A stretch of 64,000 nt of DNA from Metaclostridioides mangenotii. GTDB lineage: Bacteria; Bacillota; Clostridia; Peptostreptococcales; Peptostreptococcaceae. The notes under the pieces are model-generated. The model did not search any database and was not told the DNA's origin. It was given only the letters and a program-made list of their open reading frames with translations. The stretch is taken from contig NZ_JAHLOF010000004.1 in NCBI RefSeq assembly GCF_018917235.1, forward strand, positions 62,001 through 126,000. Reading direction: 5' to 3'. This document shows, piece by piece, positions 1-8,896 of this stretch (the first letter of the stretch is position 1; each line of letters starts with the position of its first letter). The translations under genes were made by a program, and so were the position numbers.

Positions 1-138
1 GTATTATTTGCAGGAATAAGAGAGAGATTAGAGCTTGCAGATATACCAGATGGATTTAAAGGATTTCCAATAACTTTAATCTCTGCTGGACTTATGTCAA
101 TAGCTTTCTTAGGTTTCACAGGGCTTATAAAGTTATAG
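1..138 (+). CDS. rnfA: RnfA, ion-translocating oxidoreductase subunit, 3' end only
   Basis: The window opens inside this gene; the last 45 codons are visible and end in TAG at 136-138. The tail contains [15 protein letters not shown] followed by a hydrophobic helix, typical of the C-terminus of RnfA, an integral membrane subunit of the Rnf complex that couples ferredoxin oxidation and NAD reduction to ion export. rnfB starts 18 bases later with its own ribosome site, so the two belong to one operon whose rnfC-D-G-E genes should lie to the left. Identification rests on the conserved tail and on the neighbour. Confidence 0.85.
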   Translation, partial: VLFAGIRERLELADIPDGFKGFPITLISAGLMSIAFLGFTGLIKL

Positions 139-156
139 AATTGGAGGTAAATGTAT

Positions 157-960
157 ATGAATACAATAATAATTTCAGTACTAGTTTTAGGAATCATGGG
201 ATTGATCTTTGGAGTAGTACTTGCATTTGCTTCTCAGAAGTTTGCTGTTGAAACTGATGAAAGAGTAGATGCAATACTTGAAGTTCTTCCCGGAGCAAAC
301 TGCGGTGGTTGTGGATTCCCTGGTTGTGGAGGTCTTGCAAGCGCAGTTGTAGAAGGTAAAGCACCAGTTAATGGTTGTCCTGTTGGTGGGGCTGCTGTCG
401 CTGCAAAAGTAGGAGAAATAATGGGAATAACTGCAGATGATGGCGAGAGAAAAGTTGCAAAAGTAATATGTAAAGGTGACTGTTCAAGTGCTAAGAATAA
501 ATACGAATACGAAGGTATAACTGATTGTAGAACTGCTAATGTTTTAAATTCAGGAGCTAAATCATGTAAATTCGGTTGCCTTGGGCTTGGCACATGTAAA
601 GATGCATGTAATTTTGGTGCTATTACTGTAATAGATGGTGTAGCTGTTATTGATGAAGATAAATGCGTTGACTGTGGTAAATGTATGGAAGTTTGCCCTA
701 AAGGAATAATCAAAGAAAAGCCAGTTAGTAAAGAAGTAGTTGTTGAATGTAACAGCAAAGAATTCGGAAAAGATGTAAAAGAGAAGTGTATAGTAGGATG
801 TATAGGTTGTGGAATATGTGTGAAAGCATGTAAATTTGACGCTATTATATTCGAGGATAAGCTAGCAAGAATAGATTATGATAAGTGCGTAGGATGTATG
901 GAATGTGTTAAAAAATGTCCTACTAAAGTTATAAAAGGAAATTTACCTAAGAATGCTTAA
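157..960 (+). CDS. rnfB: RnfB, polyferredoxin subunit of the Rnf complex (probably truncated by a frame break)
   Basis: RnfB passes electrons from ferredoxin into the membrane Rnf complex. The protein has an N-terminal membrane helix (about residues 2-25), then the Fe-S motif GANCGGCGFPGCGG, then several four-cysteine ferredoxin motifs (CVDCGKCMEVCP, CIGCGICVKACK, CVGCMECVKKCP). GGAGG at 143-147 is 9 bases from the ATG at 157 but only 3 from an in-frame ATG at 151, so 157 is preferred. The frame ends at TAA 958-960, yet another frame directly downstream encodes one more ferredoxin pair, so the natural protein was probably about 60 residues longer, like the long RnfB forms of acetogens. Last gene of the rnf operon; a strong terminator follows. 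Confidence 0.9.
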   Translation: MNTIIISVLVLGIMGLIFGVVLAFASQKFAVETDERVDAILEVLPGANCGGCGFPGCGGLASAVVEGKAPVNGCPVGGAAVAAKVGEIMGITADDGERKVAKVICKGDCSSAKNKYEYEGITDCRTANVLNSGAKSCKFGCLGLGTCKDACNFGAITVIDGVAVIDEDKCVDCGKCMEVCPKGIIKEKPVSKEVVVECNSKEFGKDVKEKCIVGCIGCGICVKACKFDAIIFEDKLARIDYDKCVGCMECVKKCPTKVIKGNLPKNA

Positions 961-1133
961 GTAAGAATAGAGATGAGCAACTTTGCATTGGGTGTACAGC
1001 ATGTAAAAAACAATGTAGATTCGATGCAATTGATGGTGAATTAAAACAAACTTACAAAGTGGATCCAGAAAAATGTGTTGGATGCCATTTATGTCTTCAA
1101 AAATGTCCAAAGAAAGCTATTAAAACAATTTGA
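951..1133 (+). pseudogene. Out-of-frame C-terminal ferredoxin module of rnfB
   Basis: This frame opens right after an in-frame TAA at 948-950, runs 60 codons to TGA 1131-1133, and is shifted one base against rnfB. It encodes two [4Fe-4S] motifs, CIGCTACKKQC and CVGCHLCLQKCP, joined by a short linker. It has no ATG, GTG or TTG start and no ribosome site before the first cysteine motif, so it should only be translated as a continuation of rnfB. A single-base indel between 949 and 960 would join the two. I see no slippery heptamer, so a real mutation or a sequence error is likelier than programmed frameshifting. Confidence 0.7.
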
Positions 1134-1145
1134 TTTGGATAGAAT

Positions 1146-1177
1146 AAGGGTATGGGAAAAATTCCATACCCTTTTTT
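1146..1177 (+). terminator. Intrinsic terminator of the rnf operon
   Basis: A 10-bp stem (AAGGGTATGG at 1146-1155 with CCATACCCTT at 1164-1173) with an 8-base loop is followed by a run of T to 1177. It lies 13 bases after the end of the rnfB tail frame, which also supports that tail being part of the transcribed gene. Confidence 0.9.
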
Positions 1178-1309
1178 AGTGGAAACATTTGTTATTACTG
1201 AGAAAGATAACGATAATGTAATAAAAAAGGTTCGACATTTCTGTTGATATTTTTACAATATAATGATAGACTTAATAGGTACAAATTTACGTACAGATGA
1301 GGTGAACTA

Positions 1310-1894
1310 ATGAATATAATCTTAGCATCAGCTTCTCCAAGAAGAAAAGAAATTCTGGAGAACTACAATGTAAACTTTAATATAATTAAGAGTGAAATAG
1401 ACGAAGTTATATTAGATCATGAGTTGCCTATTCAGGTGGTTATGAGATTGGCATTGGAAAAGGGGATGGATGTTGCATGCAAGAATCAAGGAGAACTGGT
1501 TATTGCTGCTGACACGATTGTTGTACTCGATGATATGATCCTTGGTAAACCTAAAGATGAATCTGATGCGTATAATACACTAAATAGTTTGTCTGGAAGA
1601 GAACACCAAGTTGTAACTGGAATTAGTTTAATAAATTTAGCTGATAACAAAAAAGTTGTAGACTATGTTGTTAGCAAAGTCAAATTTAAGAATTTGTCTG
1701 AAAAGCTTATTTTAGATTATTTGAAGACAGGTGAATTTCAGGATAAAGCAGGTGCTTATGGCATACAAGGGTATGGTGCATTGTTGGTTGATGAAATTAA
1801 AGGTGACTATTTTAATATAGTTGGACTTCCGATTTCTAAACTCAATGATTTATTAATCAAGTATTTTGATATAAATCTTTTTTATGGAGCGTGA
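1310..1894 (+). CDS. maf: Maf family nucleotide pyrophosphatase
   Basis: Maf proteins hydrolyse non-canonical or modified nucleoside triphosphates and are linked to septum formation. At 194 residues the length is normal. The start MNIILASASPRRKEIL is the family signature, followed by the SEIDE segment (residues 27-31), the AADTIV motif (about 66-71), and GKPKD. The ATG at 1310 is preceded by GAGGTGA. The stop overlaps the radC start (GTGA), so the two are translationally coupled, as is common in Firmicutes where maf-radC-mreBCD is a conserved cluster. Confidence 0.95.
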   Translation: MNIILASASPRRKEILENYNVNFNIIKSEIDEVILDHELPIQVVMRLALEKGMDVACKNQGELVIAADTIVVLDDMILGKPKDESDAYNTLNSLSGREHQVVTGISLINLADNKKVVDYVVSKVKFKNLSEKLILDYLKTGEFQDKAGAYGIQGYGALLVDEIKGDYFNIVGLPISKLNDLLIKYFDINLFYGA

Positions 1895-2598
1895 TTTTAC
1901 TGAAACAGTCATTTAGTTCTAATATTACTTTGAAAAAAATGACGTTGGAGGAAAGACCGAGAGAAAAGATGCTTATTAATGGTGCAAAGGGTTTATCAAA
2001 TTCTGAGCTACTGGCAATAATACTTAGAACTGGTACAAAGAATATAAATGCGATAGATCTTGCAAATCAGATTATAAACACAGATGAACAAGGGATTAGA
2101 AATCTTGAACATATGACTATTGAAGAGTTATGTGAAATTGAAGGCATTGGATTATCCAAAGCAGCACAGATTAAAGCTGCACTTGAATTAGGAGTTAGGA
2201 TAGCATCTTATAAGCCTTTAAAACATAAAATAAACGATCCCTGGGATGTATATAATAGCTATGTAGATAGTTTAAGGTTTTTAGACAAAGAAGTATTCAA
2301 AACTATTCTTTTAAATACAAAAAATGAAGTCATTTCTGATGTTGAGATATCAGTAGGAACATTAAACTCATCGTTGGTTCATCCTAGAGAGGTTTTTAAA
2401 GAAGCGATCAAAAGAAGTACTAATAAAATAATCTTAATACATAATCATCCATCTGGATATGTAGAACCTTCTAGTGAAGATAAAAAAATCACTAATAGGT
2501 TAGTCAAATGTGGAGAAATTTTGGGAATTGGAATTTTAGATCACATAATAATTGGAGATGGAATTTATTTTAGTTTTAAAGAAAACATGTTAATTTGA
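1891..2598 (+). CDS. radC: RadC family JAB-domain protein
   Basis: 235 residues. The N-terminal half carries a helix-hairpin-helix region (IEGIGLSKAAQIKAALELG), and the C-terminal half a JAB/MPN metalloprotease-like domain with the metal motif HNHPSG (about residues 187-192) followed by S..D. The family name comes from an old DNA-repair assignment; its true role is unsettled. The GTG start at 1891 overlaps the maf stop by four bases; no better start is visible. mreB begins 27 bases downstream. Confidence 0.92.
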   Translation: MILLKQSFSSNITLKKMTLEERPREKMLINGAKGLSNSELLAIILRTGTKNINAIDLANQIINTDEQGIRNLEHMTIEELCEIEGIGLSKAAQIKAALELGVRIASYKPLKHKINDPWDVYNSYVDSLRFLDKEVFKTILLNTKNEVISDVEISVGTLNSSLVHPREVFKEAIKRSTNKIILIHNHPSGYVEPSSEDKKITNRLVKCGEILGIGILDHIIIGDGIYFSFKENMLI

Positions 2599-2625
2599 TT
2601 TATATATGAGGAAGGAGCATTTAAT

Positions 2626-3696
2626 ATGGCTAAAGAGAAAAAGGAAAAAAAAGAGAAAAGATCATGGTTTGGTGGATTTAAAAAAGTAACAAAGGATATG
2701 GGGATAGACTTAGGTACTGCTAATACGTTAGTTTACATAAAAGGTCAAAATATAGTTGTTAGAGAACCTTCTGTTGTTGCTATTAGAGATGACAGTAAAG
2801 AGGTTTTAGCTGTTGGAGAAGAAGCTAAAAAAATGATAGGTAGAACACCAGGAAATATAGTTGCTATAAGACCTATGAAAGATGGAGTTATAGCTGACTT
2901 CGATATTACACAATCAATGCTTAGCTACTTTATTCAAAAGGCTGCAGATAAAAAAGGTGTTGTAAATCCAAGAATAGCGATATGTGTTCCTTTCGGAGTT
3001 ACTGAAGTAGAAAAAAGAGCAATTGAAGAAGCTGCTAGAAATGCTGGAGCCAGAGATGCATACTTAATAGAAGAGCCAATGGCTGCTGCAATAGGTGCTA
3101 ATTTAAAGGTTGAAGAGCCAGAAGGAAATATGGTTGTAGATATCGGTGGGGGTACTACAGAAATCGCTGTAATATCTTTAGGTGGTATAGTTACGGCTAA
3201 ATCTATCAGAATAGGTGGAGACGAGTTTGACGAATCTATTGTAAGTTATGTTAAAAAAGAGTACAACCTTATGATAGGTGAGAGAACTGCTGAAAATGTA
3301 AAGATTACAATAGGATCTACTTATAAAGAGGATCAAGAAACAAATATGCAAATAAGAGGTAGAGATTTAATTTCAGGACTACCTAAAACTATAGAAATCT
3401 GTTCAACAGAAGTTAGAGAAGCTTTAAAAGAGCCAATAAGCTCTATAGTTGATGCAATAAGATCAACATTAGAGAAAACTCCGCCAGAACTTGCATCAGA
3501 TATAATGGAAAACGGAATAATGTTAACAGGTGGAGGAGCACTTCTTAGAGGATTAGACAAGTTAATAAATCAAGAAACTGGTATGTACGTACAAATAGCA
3601 GAAGCTCCACTTGACTGTGTAGCACTTGGAACAGGAAAATCTGTAGAAGATCAAGAGATATTTGAAAAAGTATTGATGATGAATGCAAACAAGTAA
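2626..3696 (+). CDS. mreB: Rod shape-determining actin homologue MreB
   Basis: MreB forms membrane-bound filaments that steer elongation-type wall synthesis. The actin-fold phosphate loops are present: [15 protein letters not shown] (phosphate 1), [14 protein letters not shown] (phosphate 2) and the adenosine motif [12 protein letters not shown]. At 356 residues it is slightly longer than usual because of a lysine-rich N-terminus ending in WFGGF, about 25 residues ahead of the DMGIDLG motif, which may serve as a membrane-binding segment. The ATG at 2626 has AAGGAG at a good distance. mreC, mreD and a class B PBP follow directly. Confidence 0.96.
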   Translation: MAKEKKEKKEKRSWFGGFKKVTKDMGIDLGTANTLVYIKGQNIVVREPSVVAIRDDSKEVLAVGEEAKKMIGRTPGNIVAIRPMKDGVIADFDITQSMLSYFIQKAADKKGVVNPRIAICVPFGVTEVEKRAIEEAARNAGARDAYLIEEPMAAAIGANLKVEEPEGNMVVDIGGGTTEIAVISLGGIVTAKSIRIGGDEFDESIVSYVKKEYNLMIGERTAENVKITIGSTYKEDQETNMQIRGRDLISGLPKTIEICSTEVREALKEPISSIVDAIRSTLEKTPPELASDIMENGIMLTGGGALLRGLDKLINQETGMYVQIAEAPLDCVALGTGKSVEDQEIFEKVLMMNANK

Positions 3697-3711
3697 AGGT
3701 TGGTGTTAACC

Positions 3712-4611
3712 TTGAAATTTCAAAAACCCAAAAAAGGTAAAAAAAAGATTAATGTTAAAGTGATAGCGACAGGCGTAGTTGCTATCACTTTAATTGGAAT
3801 TGTAGGTATATCAGTTTTTAAGTTTTCTGGAACAAATCCTATATCAACTAGACCTGTGAGTGATTCAGTTACAAGCGTAGGAAGTGGTGTAAATAAGGGA
3901 TTTTCATTTATATCAAACAATCTAGGTGGTATTTTCAAATTTAAGGCAAATGCCGATAAAGCTAAAAAGTTAGAAAAAGAAAATGAAAAACTAAAGGATG
4001 ACGTTATAAAATTAAATGCAAAGCTTGATAAAGTTGAAGCATTAGAGGAATTAAAAAAATCACTTAATTTTGTAGAGGAAGAATATAAGGCCAATAGTAT
4101 TGCTACAACAGTTGTAGAAAAAAATGATGGCAACTGGTACAATAGTATGGTTTTAGCAGCAGGTAAGAAGTCGGGCGTAAAAAAAGAGAGCATTATAATG
4201 AATGGAAGAGGCTTAGTAGGTCTTGTTTATGAAGTATCAGACAACTACAGCAAAGCCATCTCTCTTTTAGACTCTAAGGCTTCTGTAAGCTTTAAATTAT
4301 CAAAAAATGATAATTCTAAGGGGATCATTACACAAAACACTAATATTGAAGATAAAGAAAAATACAATAGCAAAGGCTATTTACAAGGATATATGTTTGA
4401 CTCATCATATGACGTTGTTCAGGGAGACGTAGTTGTTACTTCAGGACTTGGTATTTTTCCAGAGGGAATTCCAATTGGAGAGGTTGAGAAAGTAATAGAT
4501 GATAAAAATAATTCTCTTAAATACGTCGTTGTTAAACCCTACGTAAACTTTAAAAATATTGATGATGTCGTAATTGTTGAACCTAGAAATATAGAGCAAA
4601 GGGGAAATTAA
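3712..4611 (+). CDS. mreC: Rod shape-determining protein MreC
   Basis: MreC is the bitopic scaffold linking MreB with the extracellular wall machinery. A basic start (KFQKPKKGKKKINV) is followed by one transmembrane helix (about residues 18-40), a coiled coil (KLEKENEKLKDDVIKLNAKLDKVEAL region) and the beta-rich MreC domain. I place the start at TTG 3712, with GGTG six bases upstream; in-frame TTG 3700 or GTG 3703 would overlap the ribosome site. It follows mreB by 15 bases and precedes mreD by 3. Confidence 0.92.
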   Translation: MKFQKPKKGKKKINVKVIATGVVAITLIGIVGISVFKFSGTNPISTRPVSDSVTSVGSGVNKGFSFISNNLGGIFKFKANADKAKKLEKENEKLKDDVIKLNAKLDKVEALEELKKSLNFVEEEYKANSIATTVVEKNDGNWYNSMVLAAGKKSGVKKESIIMNGRGLVGLVYEVSDNYSKAISLLDSKASVSFKLSKNDNSKGIITQNTNIEDKEKYNSKGYLQGYMFDSSYDVVQGDVVVTSGLGIFPEGIPIGEVEKVIDDKNNSLKYVVVKPYVNFKNIDDVVIVEPRNIEQRGN

Positions 4612-4614
4612 ACT

Positions 4615-5103
4615 ATGAAAAAAGTTTTACTTTGCTTACTAGGATTATTACTTGTAATAGTTGAAAATAGTATTTTAAATTATATAAATATACTTGGAGT
4701 AAGTATTAATTTGATTCTTATATATATAATCTTTATATCTCTTTATTCAGATAGCCTTGAAGGTGGAATTATTGCAGCTATTGTAGGATTGTTAAAGGAT
4801 ATAACTGTAGGAGGAGTATTTGGAATTAATGCTTTAATACTTTTTGTAGTAGCCTACGTAATAGGATATATGAGAGAAAAATTATACAAAGATAGCTATA
4901 GCACAATATTTATATTGGTAGTTTTAGCTACAATGTTAGACTCTATTTTAAATATAGCTATGTCCAGTATAATTTATCACAGTTATGGACTACTCACATT
5001 AGTTTTAAAAGGACTACTTATTGCTCCTCTTACTAATGGAATTGTAAGTCTTTTACTGTATCGATTATCTAGAAAACTAGTGCTAAAACTAAAAGAAGAT
5101 TAG
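4615..5103 (+). CDS. mreD: Rod shape-determining protein MreD
   Basis: A 162-residue, almost wholly hydrophobic protein with about five to six membrane helices, sitting exactly where mreD is expected, between mreC and the elongation PBP. The segment GGIIAAIVGLLKDITVGGVFG fits the MreD family, where a G-x-DI motif is conserved. MreD is a membrane partner of MreC in the elongasome. The sequence is fast-evolving, so position contributes much of the evidence. Confidence 0.88.
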   Translation: MKKVLLCLLGLLLVIVENSILNYINILGVSINLILIYIIFISLYSDSLEGGIIAAIVGLLKDITVGGVFGINALILFVVAYVIGYMREKLYKDSYSTIFILVVLATMLDSILNIAMSSIIYHSYGLLTLVLKGLLIAPLTNGIVSLLLYRLSRKLVLKLKED

Positions 5104-5111
5104 TTGGTGAT

Positions 5112-8096
5112 ATGATGGATGAAAATAAACATATAGATAGGCTTAGTACTATAAAGAAAATTATAATAATTGCGTTTATTATAATTTTTGCAAAGATTCT
5201 GTATATGACAACCTTTAAACATGCCCATTACTCCGAATTAGCTGAGAATAAAACGTACAAAAAACTGCTTATTGAGGCACCAAGAGGGGAAATTAGAGAT
5301 AGATACGGAAGATTACTCGCAGGAAATAAAAATTCGTTTACAGTTCAAATTTCTGGAAATGATTTAAATAAAAACGGTGCAGAAAAAGCAAATGAGATTT
5401 CTCTAAAGCTTATTGAATTGTTGGAAAAAAACAGTGAGGAGTATGTAGATGAATTTCCTATATACGTTGAAAATGGTAAATACTTTTACACATTTGATAG
5501 AAATATAAACGAATACAAAAAAGAAAATAATATACCTCTAGAATATAATGCTAAAAAGAGTTTTTACTTCTTGGTTGATAAAGCTATCAAAGATGGAGTT
5601 TTGACTAATGAAGATAAAGATCTGGATCCAGTTAAGTTACAGCAAAAATTAAATGAAAATGGATATTACCCACCGATTTTAGTTAAGACTTGGACTTTTA
5701 CAGATCAGAGAGACAAAAAGGATTGGCTAGAGAGTTATAAAATTAAAGATAGAATTCCTAGTGCTAGAGAAGCATTTTTAGAAATAAGAAACAGTGAATC
5801 ACTTGAAATAGACAAGAACTTAAGTGACGAAGACGCTAGAAAAATTTTAGTTGTCAGAGATTTAGTTAAATCACAGGGATATTCTCAGTACAATCCGGTA
5901 ACAATTGCAAAAGACATAGATGAAACTGTTATATCGCAGATTGAAGAAAATGCGATGGATTTAGTTGGAGTTTCTGTAGCAATTGAGCCTGTTAGATACT
6001 ATCCAAACAACAATTTAGCATCACATACACTTGGATATGTTGGTAAAATGCCAGCGACTCAAAAAGAAGAGTATGAAGAAAAAGGATACTCTGATAAAGA
6101 CATGGTAGGTCTAGCGGGTATTGAGAAGAGTTATGAAGATCAATTAAAAGGTAAAGATGGATATAAAATGGTTCAAGTAGATGCACTTGGAAGAATTAGT
6201 CAAGAAATAGAATCAAAAGAGCCTGAATCGGGAGATACAGTATATTTAAGTATTGATAAAGATCTTCAAGAAATTGCTGAGAGTTCTCTAAAACAAGTAG
6301 TTGAGGTTACTACTAAAGGTGGAACTTTTAAAAGTAAATTTGGAAATAAATCCATATCTACTTATGCTGGTAAAGCTAAATCAGGAGCGTTAATTGCAAT
6401 AGATGTTAAAACTGGTGAGGTACTTGCTTCAGCTAGTTACCCAGATTATGATCCTAATAAATTTGCAACAGGTATAAGTTCAAAGGACTATAAAGAATTG
6501 CAACCGCAAAATCAAAATGATTTACTTGCTGCGAGTCCATTGTTAAATTTAGTTTCACAGGGGGCATTCCAGCCAGGATCGACATTTAAGATAATAACAG
6601 GTATGGCTGGTCTAGAAAATGGTCTTGACCCAAATTATACAATAGCTGATACAGGGGTAATAAGACTTGGAGGTCAAACTTTTGGAGACTTTATCTGGAA
6701 CCATGGTGGAGGTAATCACGGACTTACAAACTTGTACAAAGCAATACAAGAATCTTGTAATATTTACTTTTATACTATAGCTACAGGTAAAAACTGGATA
6801 GGTGGAAGTGACCCTGGTATAAATATGGGTGCTGATAAGGTACTTGAGGTAGCAAAGATGTTTGGTCTTGATGAAAGTACTGGACTTGGAAGACAGATTG
6901 AAGAAAGATTCGGTAGGGTACCTAACCCTGAAGATAAGTTGAAATCAACACAAGCAATGTTAAAATCTGACTTGATGAAAAAGATGGCAAATGACTTTTC
7001 AGATATAACTAAAGCTAAGGATCCAAAAGAATTTGAAAAGAGAATAGATGAAATTGTGAGTTGGGCAGCAGAAGATAAGACTCCAGGTAGAGTAGAGGCT
7101 ATGAATAGACTTAAAAAGCTTAAGGTAAAAGAAGATAGAATTGAGCCTGACGCGGATTTAATAGTTTTCAGTCACTTAAATTTTGCAAAATGGAGTACAG
7201 CGGATACATTTAACTTAGCGATCGGTCAGGGGGAAAATGCATATACGCCAGCTCAAATGGTTAGAGCTATTGCAGCTGTTGCAAATGGTGGAAATTTGGT
7301 GGATATGACCGTTGTAGAAAAATCAGTTGCTAGCGACTATTCTTCTTCTAAAGAAGTAGAGAAGAAATCTACTAAGATACCATTTAAATACCCTGAAAAT
7401 CTAAAAGAACTTACAAAAGGAATGAAGTTAGTTTCTAAACAAGGTTCTGCTAAAGGCGTATATGCTAATTTCCCTGTTGAAGTAGCTTCCAAAACAGGAA
7501 CAGCAGAGAAGAGTGGTAAGATTCCAACTGAAAATGAGTACGAGTATCTTAAGAGCCACATAAAGTCGTATGGAGTAGATTTAAAAGAAGCTGAGGAACT
7601 TGCAGACAAGTTCAAGAAAGAAAGAGAGAAAGAATTATCTAAAGATAAAGAAAAAGAAATAAAACAAAAATTAAAAGATAAAGATTTAGATGAAAAAGAA
7701 AGAGAAAAATTAGAAGAACAGTTAAAAGATGGTGTAAAAGAAAAACTAGAGAACACAGATAAAATAAATGCTGCTTATTTAAGAAAAGCAATAAAAGAAT
7801 TGAATCCAGATATAACCGATGATGATATCGATAAATTTAAAGATACTTATGGTTCATTCTCATGGAGTGTGTCATTTGCACCTGCAGATGATCCAGAAAT
7901 AGCAGTTGTATGTGTTATCCCTCAGGGAGATTCAAGTTCATTCTCACTTTTACCATCGAGAGAAGTTATTGGCGCTTATATGGGTCTTCTTGACGATAAA
8001 GATAAAAAAACTGAAAAAAACTCTAAAAATCAAGACACAGATAAAAAAGAACAATCTTCTAATAGTATGAATTTTTCGTCACAAATTAATAGATAA
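5112..8096 (+). CDS. mrdA: Penicillin-binding protein 2 (class B transpeptidase) with long charged insertions
   Basis: A monofunctional D,D-transpeptidase of the elongasome: one N-terminal membrane helix (about residues 16-34), a PBP dimerisation domain, then the transpeptidase domain with SxxK (QPGSTFKI, about residue 490), SxN (ESCN, about 546) and KTG (ASKTGTAEKSG, about 793). At 994 residues it is far longer than a typical PBP2. The extra length lies in two insertions inside the catalytic domain: about 90 residues before FNLAIGQG, and about 100 Lys/Glu-rich, coiled-coil-like residues between KTG and FSWSVSFAP. The active-site motifs are intact. ATG at 5112 and 5115 are both possible. Pairs with the SEDS protein RodA encoded downstream. 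Confidence 0.93.
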   Translation: MMDENKHIDRLSTIKKIIIIAFIIIFAKILYMTTFKHAHYSELAENKTYKKLLIEAPRGEIRDRYGRLLAGNKNSFTVQISGNDLNKNGAEKANEISLKLIELLEKNSEEYVDEFPIYVENGKYFYTFDRNINEYKKENNIPLEYNAKKSFYFLVDKAIKDGVLTNEDKDLDPVKLQQKLNENGYYPPILVKTWTFTDQRDKKDWLESYKIKDRIPSAREAFLEIRNSESLEIDKNLSDEDARKILVVRDLVKSQGYSQYNPVTIAKDIDETVISQIEENAMDLVGVSVAIEPVRYYPNNNLASHTLGYVGKMPATQKEEYEEKGYSDKDMVGLAGIEKSYEDQLKGKDGYKMVQVDALGRISQEIESKEPESGDTVYLSIDKDLQEIAESSLKQVVEVTTKGGTFKSKFGNKSISTYAGKAKSGALIAIDVKTGEVLASASYPDYDPNKFATGISSKDYKELQPQNQNDLLAASPLLNLVSQGAFQPGSTFKIITGMAGLENGLDPNYTIADTGVIRLGGQTFGDFIWNHGGGNHGLTNLYKAIQESCNIYFYTIATGKNWIGGSDPGINMGADKVLEVAKMFGLDESTGLGRQIEERFGRVPNPEDKLKSTQAMLKSDLMKKMANDFSDITKAKDPKEFEKRIDEIVSWAAEDKTPGRVEAMNRLKKLKVKEDRIEPDADLIVFSHLNFAKWSTADTFNLAIGQGENAYTPAQMVRAIAAVANGGNLVDMTVVEKSVASDYSSSKEVEKKSTKIPFKYPENLKELTKGMKLVSKQGSAKGVYANFPVEVASKTGTAEKSGKIPTENEYEYLKSHIKSYGVDLKEAEELADKFKKEREKELSKDKEKEIKQKLKDKDLDEKEREKLEEQLKDGVKEKLENTDKINAAYLRKAIKELNPDITDDDIDKFKDTYGSFSWSVSFAPADDPEIAVVCVIPQGDSSSFSLLPSREVIGAYMGLLDDKDKKTEKNSKNQDTDKKEQSSNSMNFSSQINR

Positions 8097-8193
8097 TTCA
8101 AAAGTAATTTAAACTTTTGCATTTATTACAAATTTAAAAGGAATTTGCGATTAATTTGAAGAATATTAAATGTATATCATTCTGGAGGTTGTT

Positions 8194-8874
8194 ATGTCTT
8201 TGAAAGAATTTATAAATCAGGAGCCCATAGAGTTTAAGGGTAATAAAGAGGGCATAATAGTAAATATAAAAAGAAAGTTACCCTTCGAAGAAATTAAAGA
8301 AAATTTAATTAATAAATTAGAGTCGTATGTTGGGTTTTTCAATGGGGCGAAAATCAGTAAAATTAATAGTGATTTTCTGAATGATATTGAAATTTTACAG
8401 CTAAAAGATAGCATTGTATCGAAATTTGATGTAGAATTTATTGAAGAACAACTTATTGAAGAACTTGCTAAATTTGATACTAAATATGTAAAATCATTAA
8501 GATCAGGGGAGTATATTGAATACGACGGAGATGTTGTTGTACTGAGCGATATGAAACCAGGTTCTGAGGTTGTATCAACATTTAATACAGTAGTTATGGG
8601 TGACGTCCAATCTGGCGCTAAAGTGATTGCTGGAGGAAACGTAACTGTAATGGGAAGTATTTCAGGTTTTGTACATGCAGGTTCAAATGGTAATCAATCT
8701 GCATATGTTGTATCTATAAATCTAAGGCCTAAAGTTCTTAAAATCGCTGAGGTTATAGCAGAGGCACCAGACGATGAAGATTATGGGGAAGAAAAAGACT
8801 CAAGTCCAGAAATAGCATATGTAAGTAATGATAGAATAGTAATAGAAAGTTATTTATCTATCGCGGGTAAATAA
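8194..8874 (+). CDS. minC: Septum site-determining protein MinC
   Basis: MinC inhibits FtsZ ring assembly away from mid-cell and is activated by MinD. An N-terminal domain (to about residue 95) precedes a right-handed beta-helix C-terminal domain with the repeated pattern GDVVVLSDMKPGSEV, GDVQSGAKVIAGGNVTVMG and GSISGFVHAG, typical of MinC_C. GGAGG 8184-8188 lies 5 bases before ATG 8194, so this start is preferred over an in-frame ATG at 8170 with no ribosome site. A weak hairpin at about 8100-8118 separates it from PBP2. First gene of minC-minD-minE. Confidence 0.93.
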   Translation: MSLKEFINQEPIEFKGNKEGIIVNIKRKLPFEEIKENLINKLESYVGFFNGAKISKINSDFLNDIEILQLKDSIVSKFDVEFIEEQLIEELAKFDTKYVKSLRSGEYIEYDGDVVVLSDMKPGSEVVSTFNTVVMGDVQSGAKVIAGGNVTVMGSISGFVHAGSNGNQSAYVVSINLRPKVLKIAEVIAEAPDDEDYGEEKDSSPEIAYVSNDRIVIESYLSIAGK

Positions 8875-8896
8875 CGAATAATTAGGGGGTAGAAAT

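Noticed and set aside
234..758. A 174-codon open frame antisense to rnfB
   Set aside because: It lies wholly within rnfB on the other strand, has no ribosome site and a Ser/Pro/Thr-rich composition expected from reading a Gly/Cys-rich gene backwards.
946..965. Programmed -1 frameshifting in rnfB
   Set aside because: No X-XXY-YYZ slippery heptamer precedes the stop and no strong downstream structure is evident; a plain indel explains it better.
1231..1237. TTCGACA (0A-box-like) upstream of maf; similar TGTCGAG at about 54084 and 54188
   Set aside because: Seven-base near-matches are expected by chance, and they are not placed consistently relative to promoters.
3720..4193. 157-codon frame antisense to mreC
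   Set aside because: Fully overlaps a clear family gene and resembles no protein.
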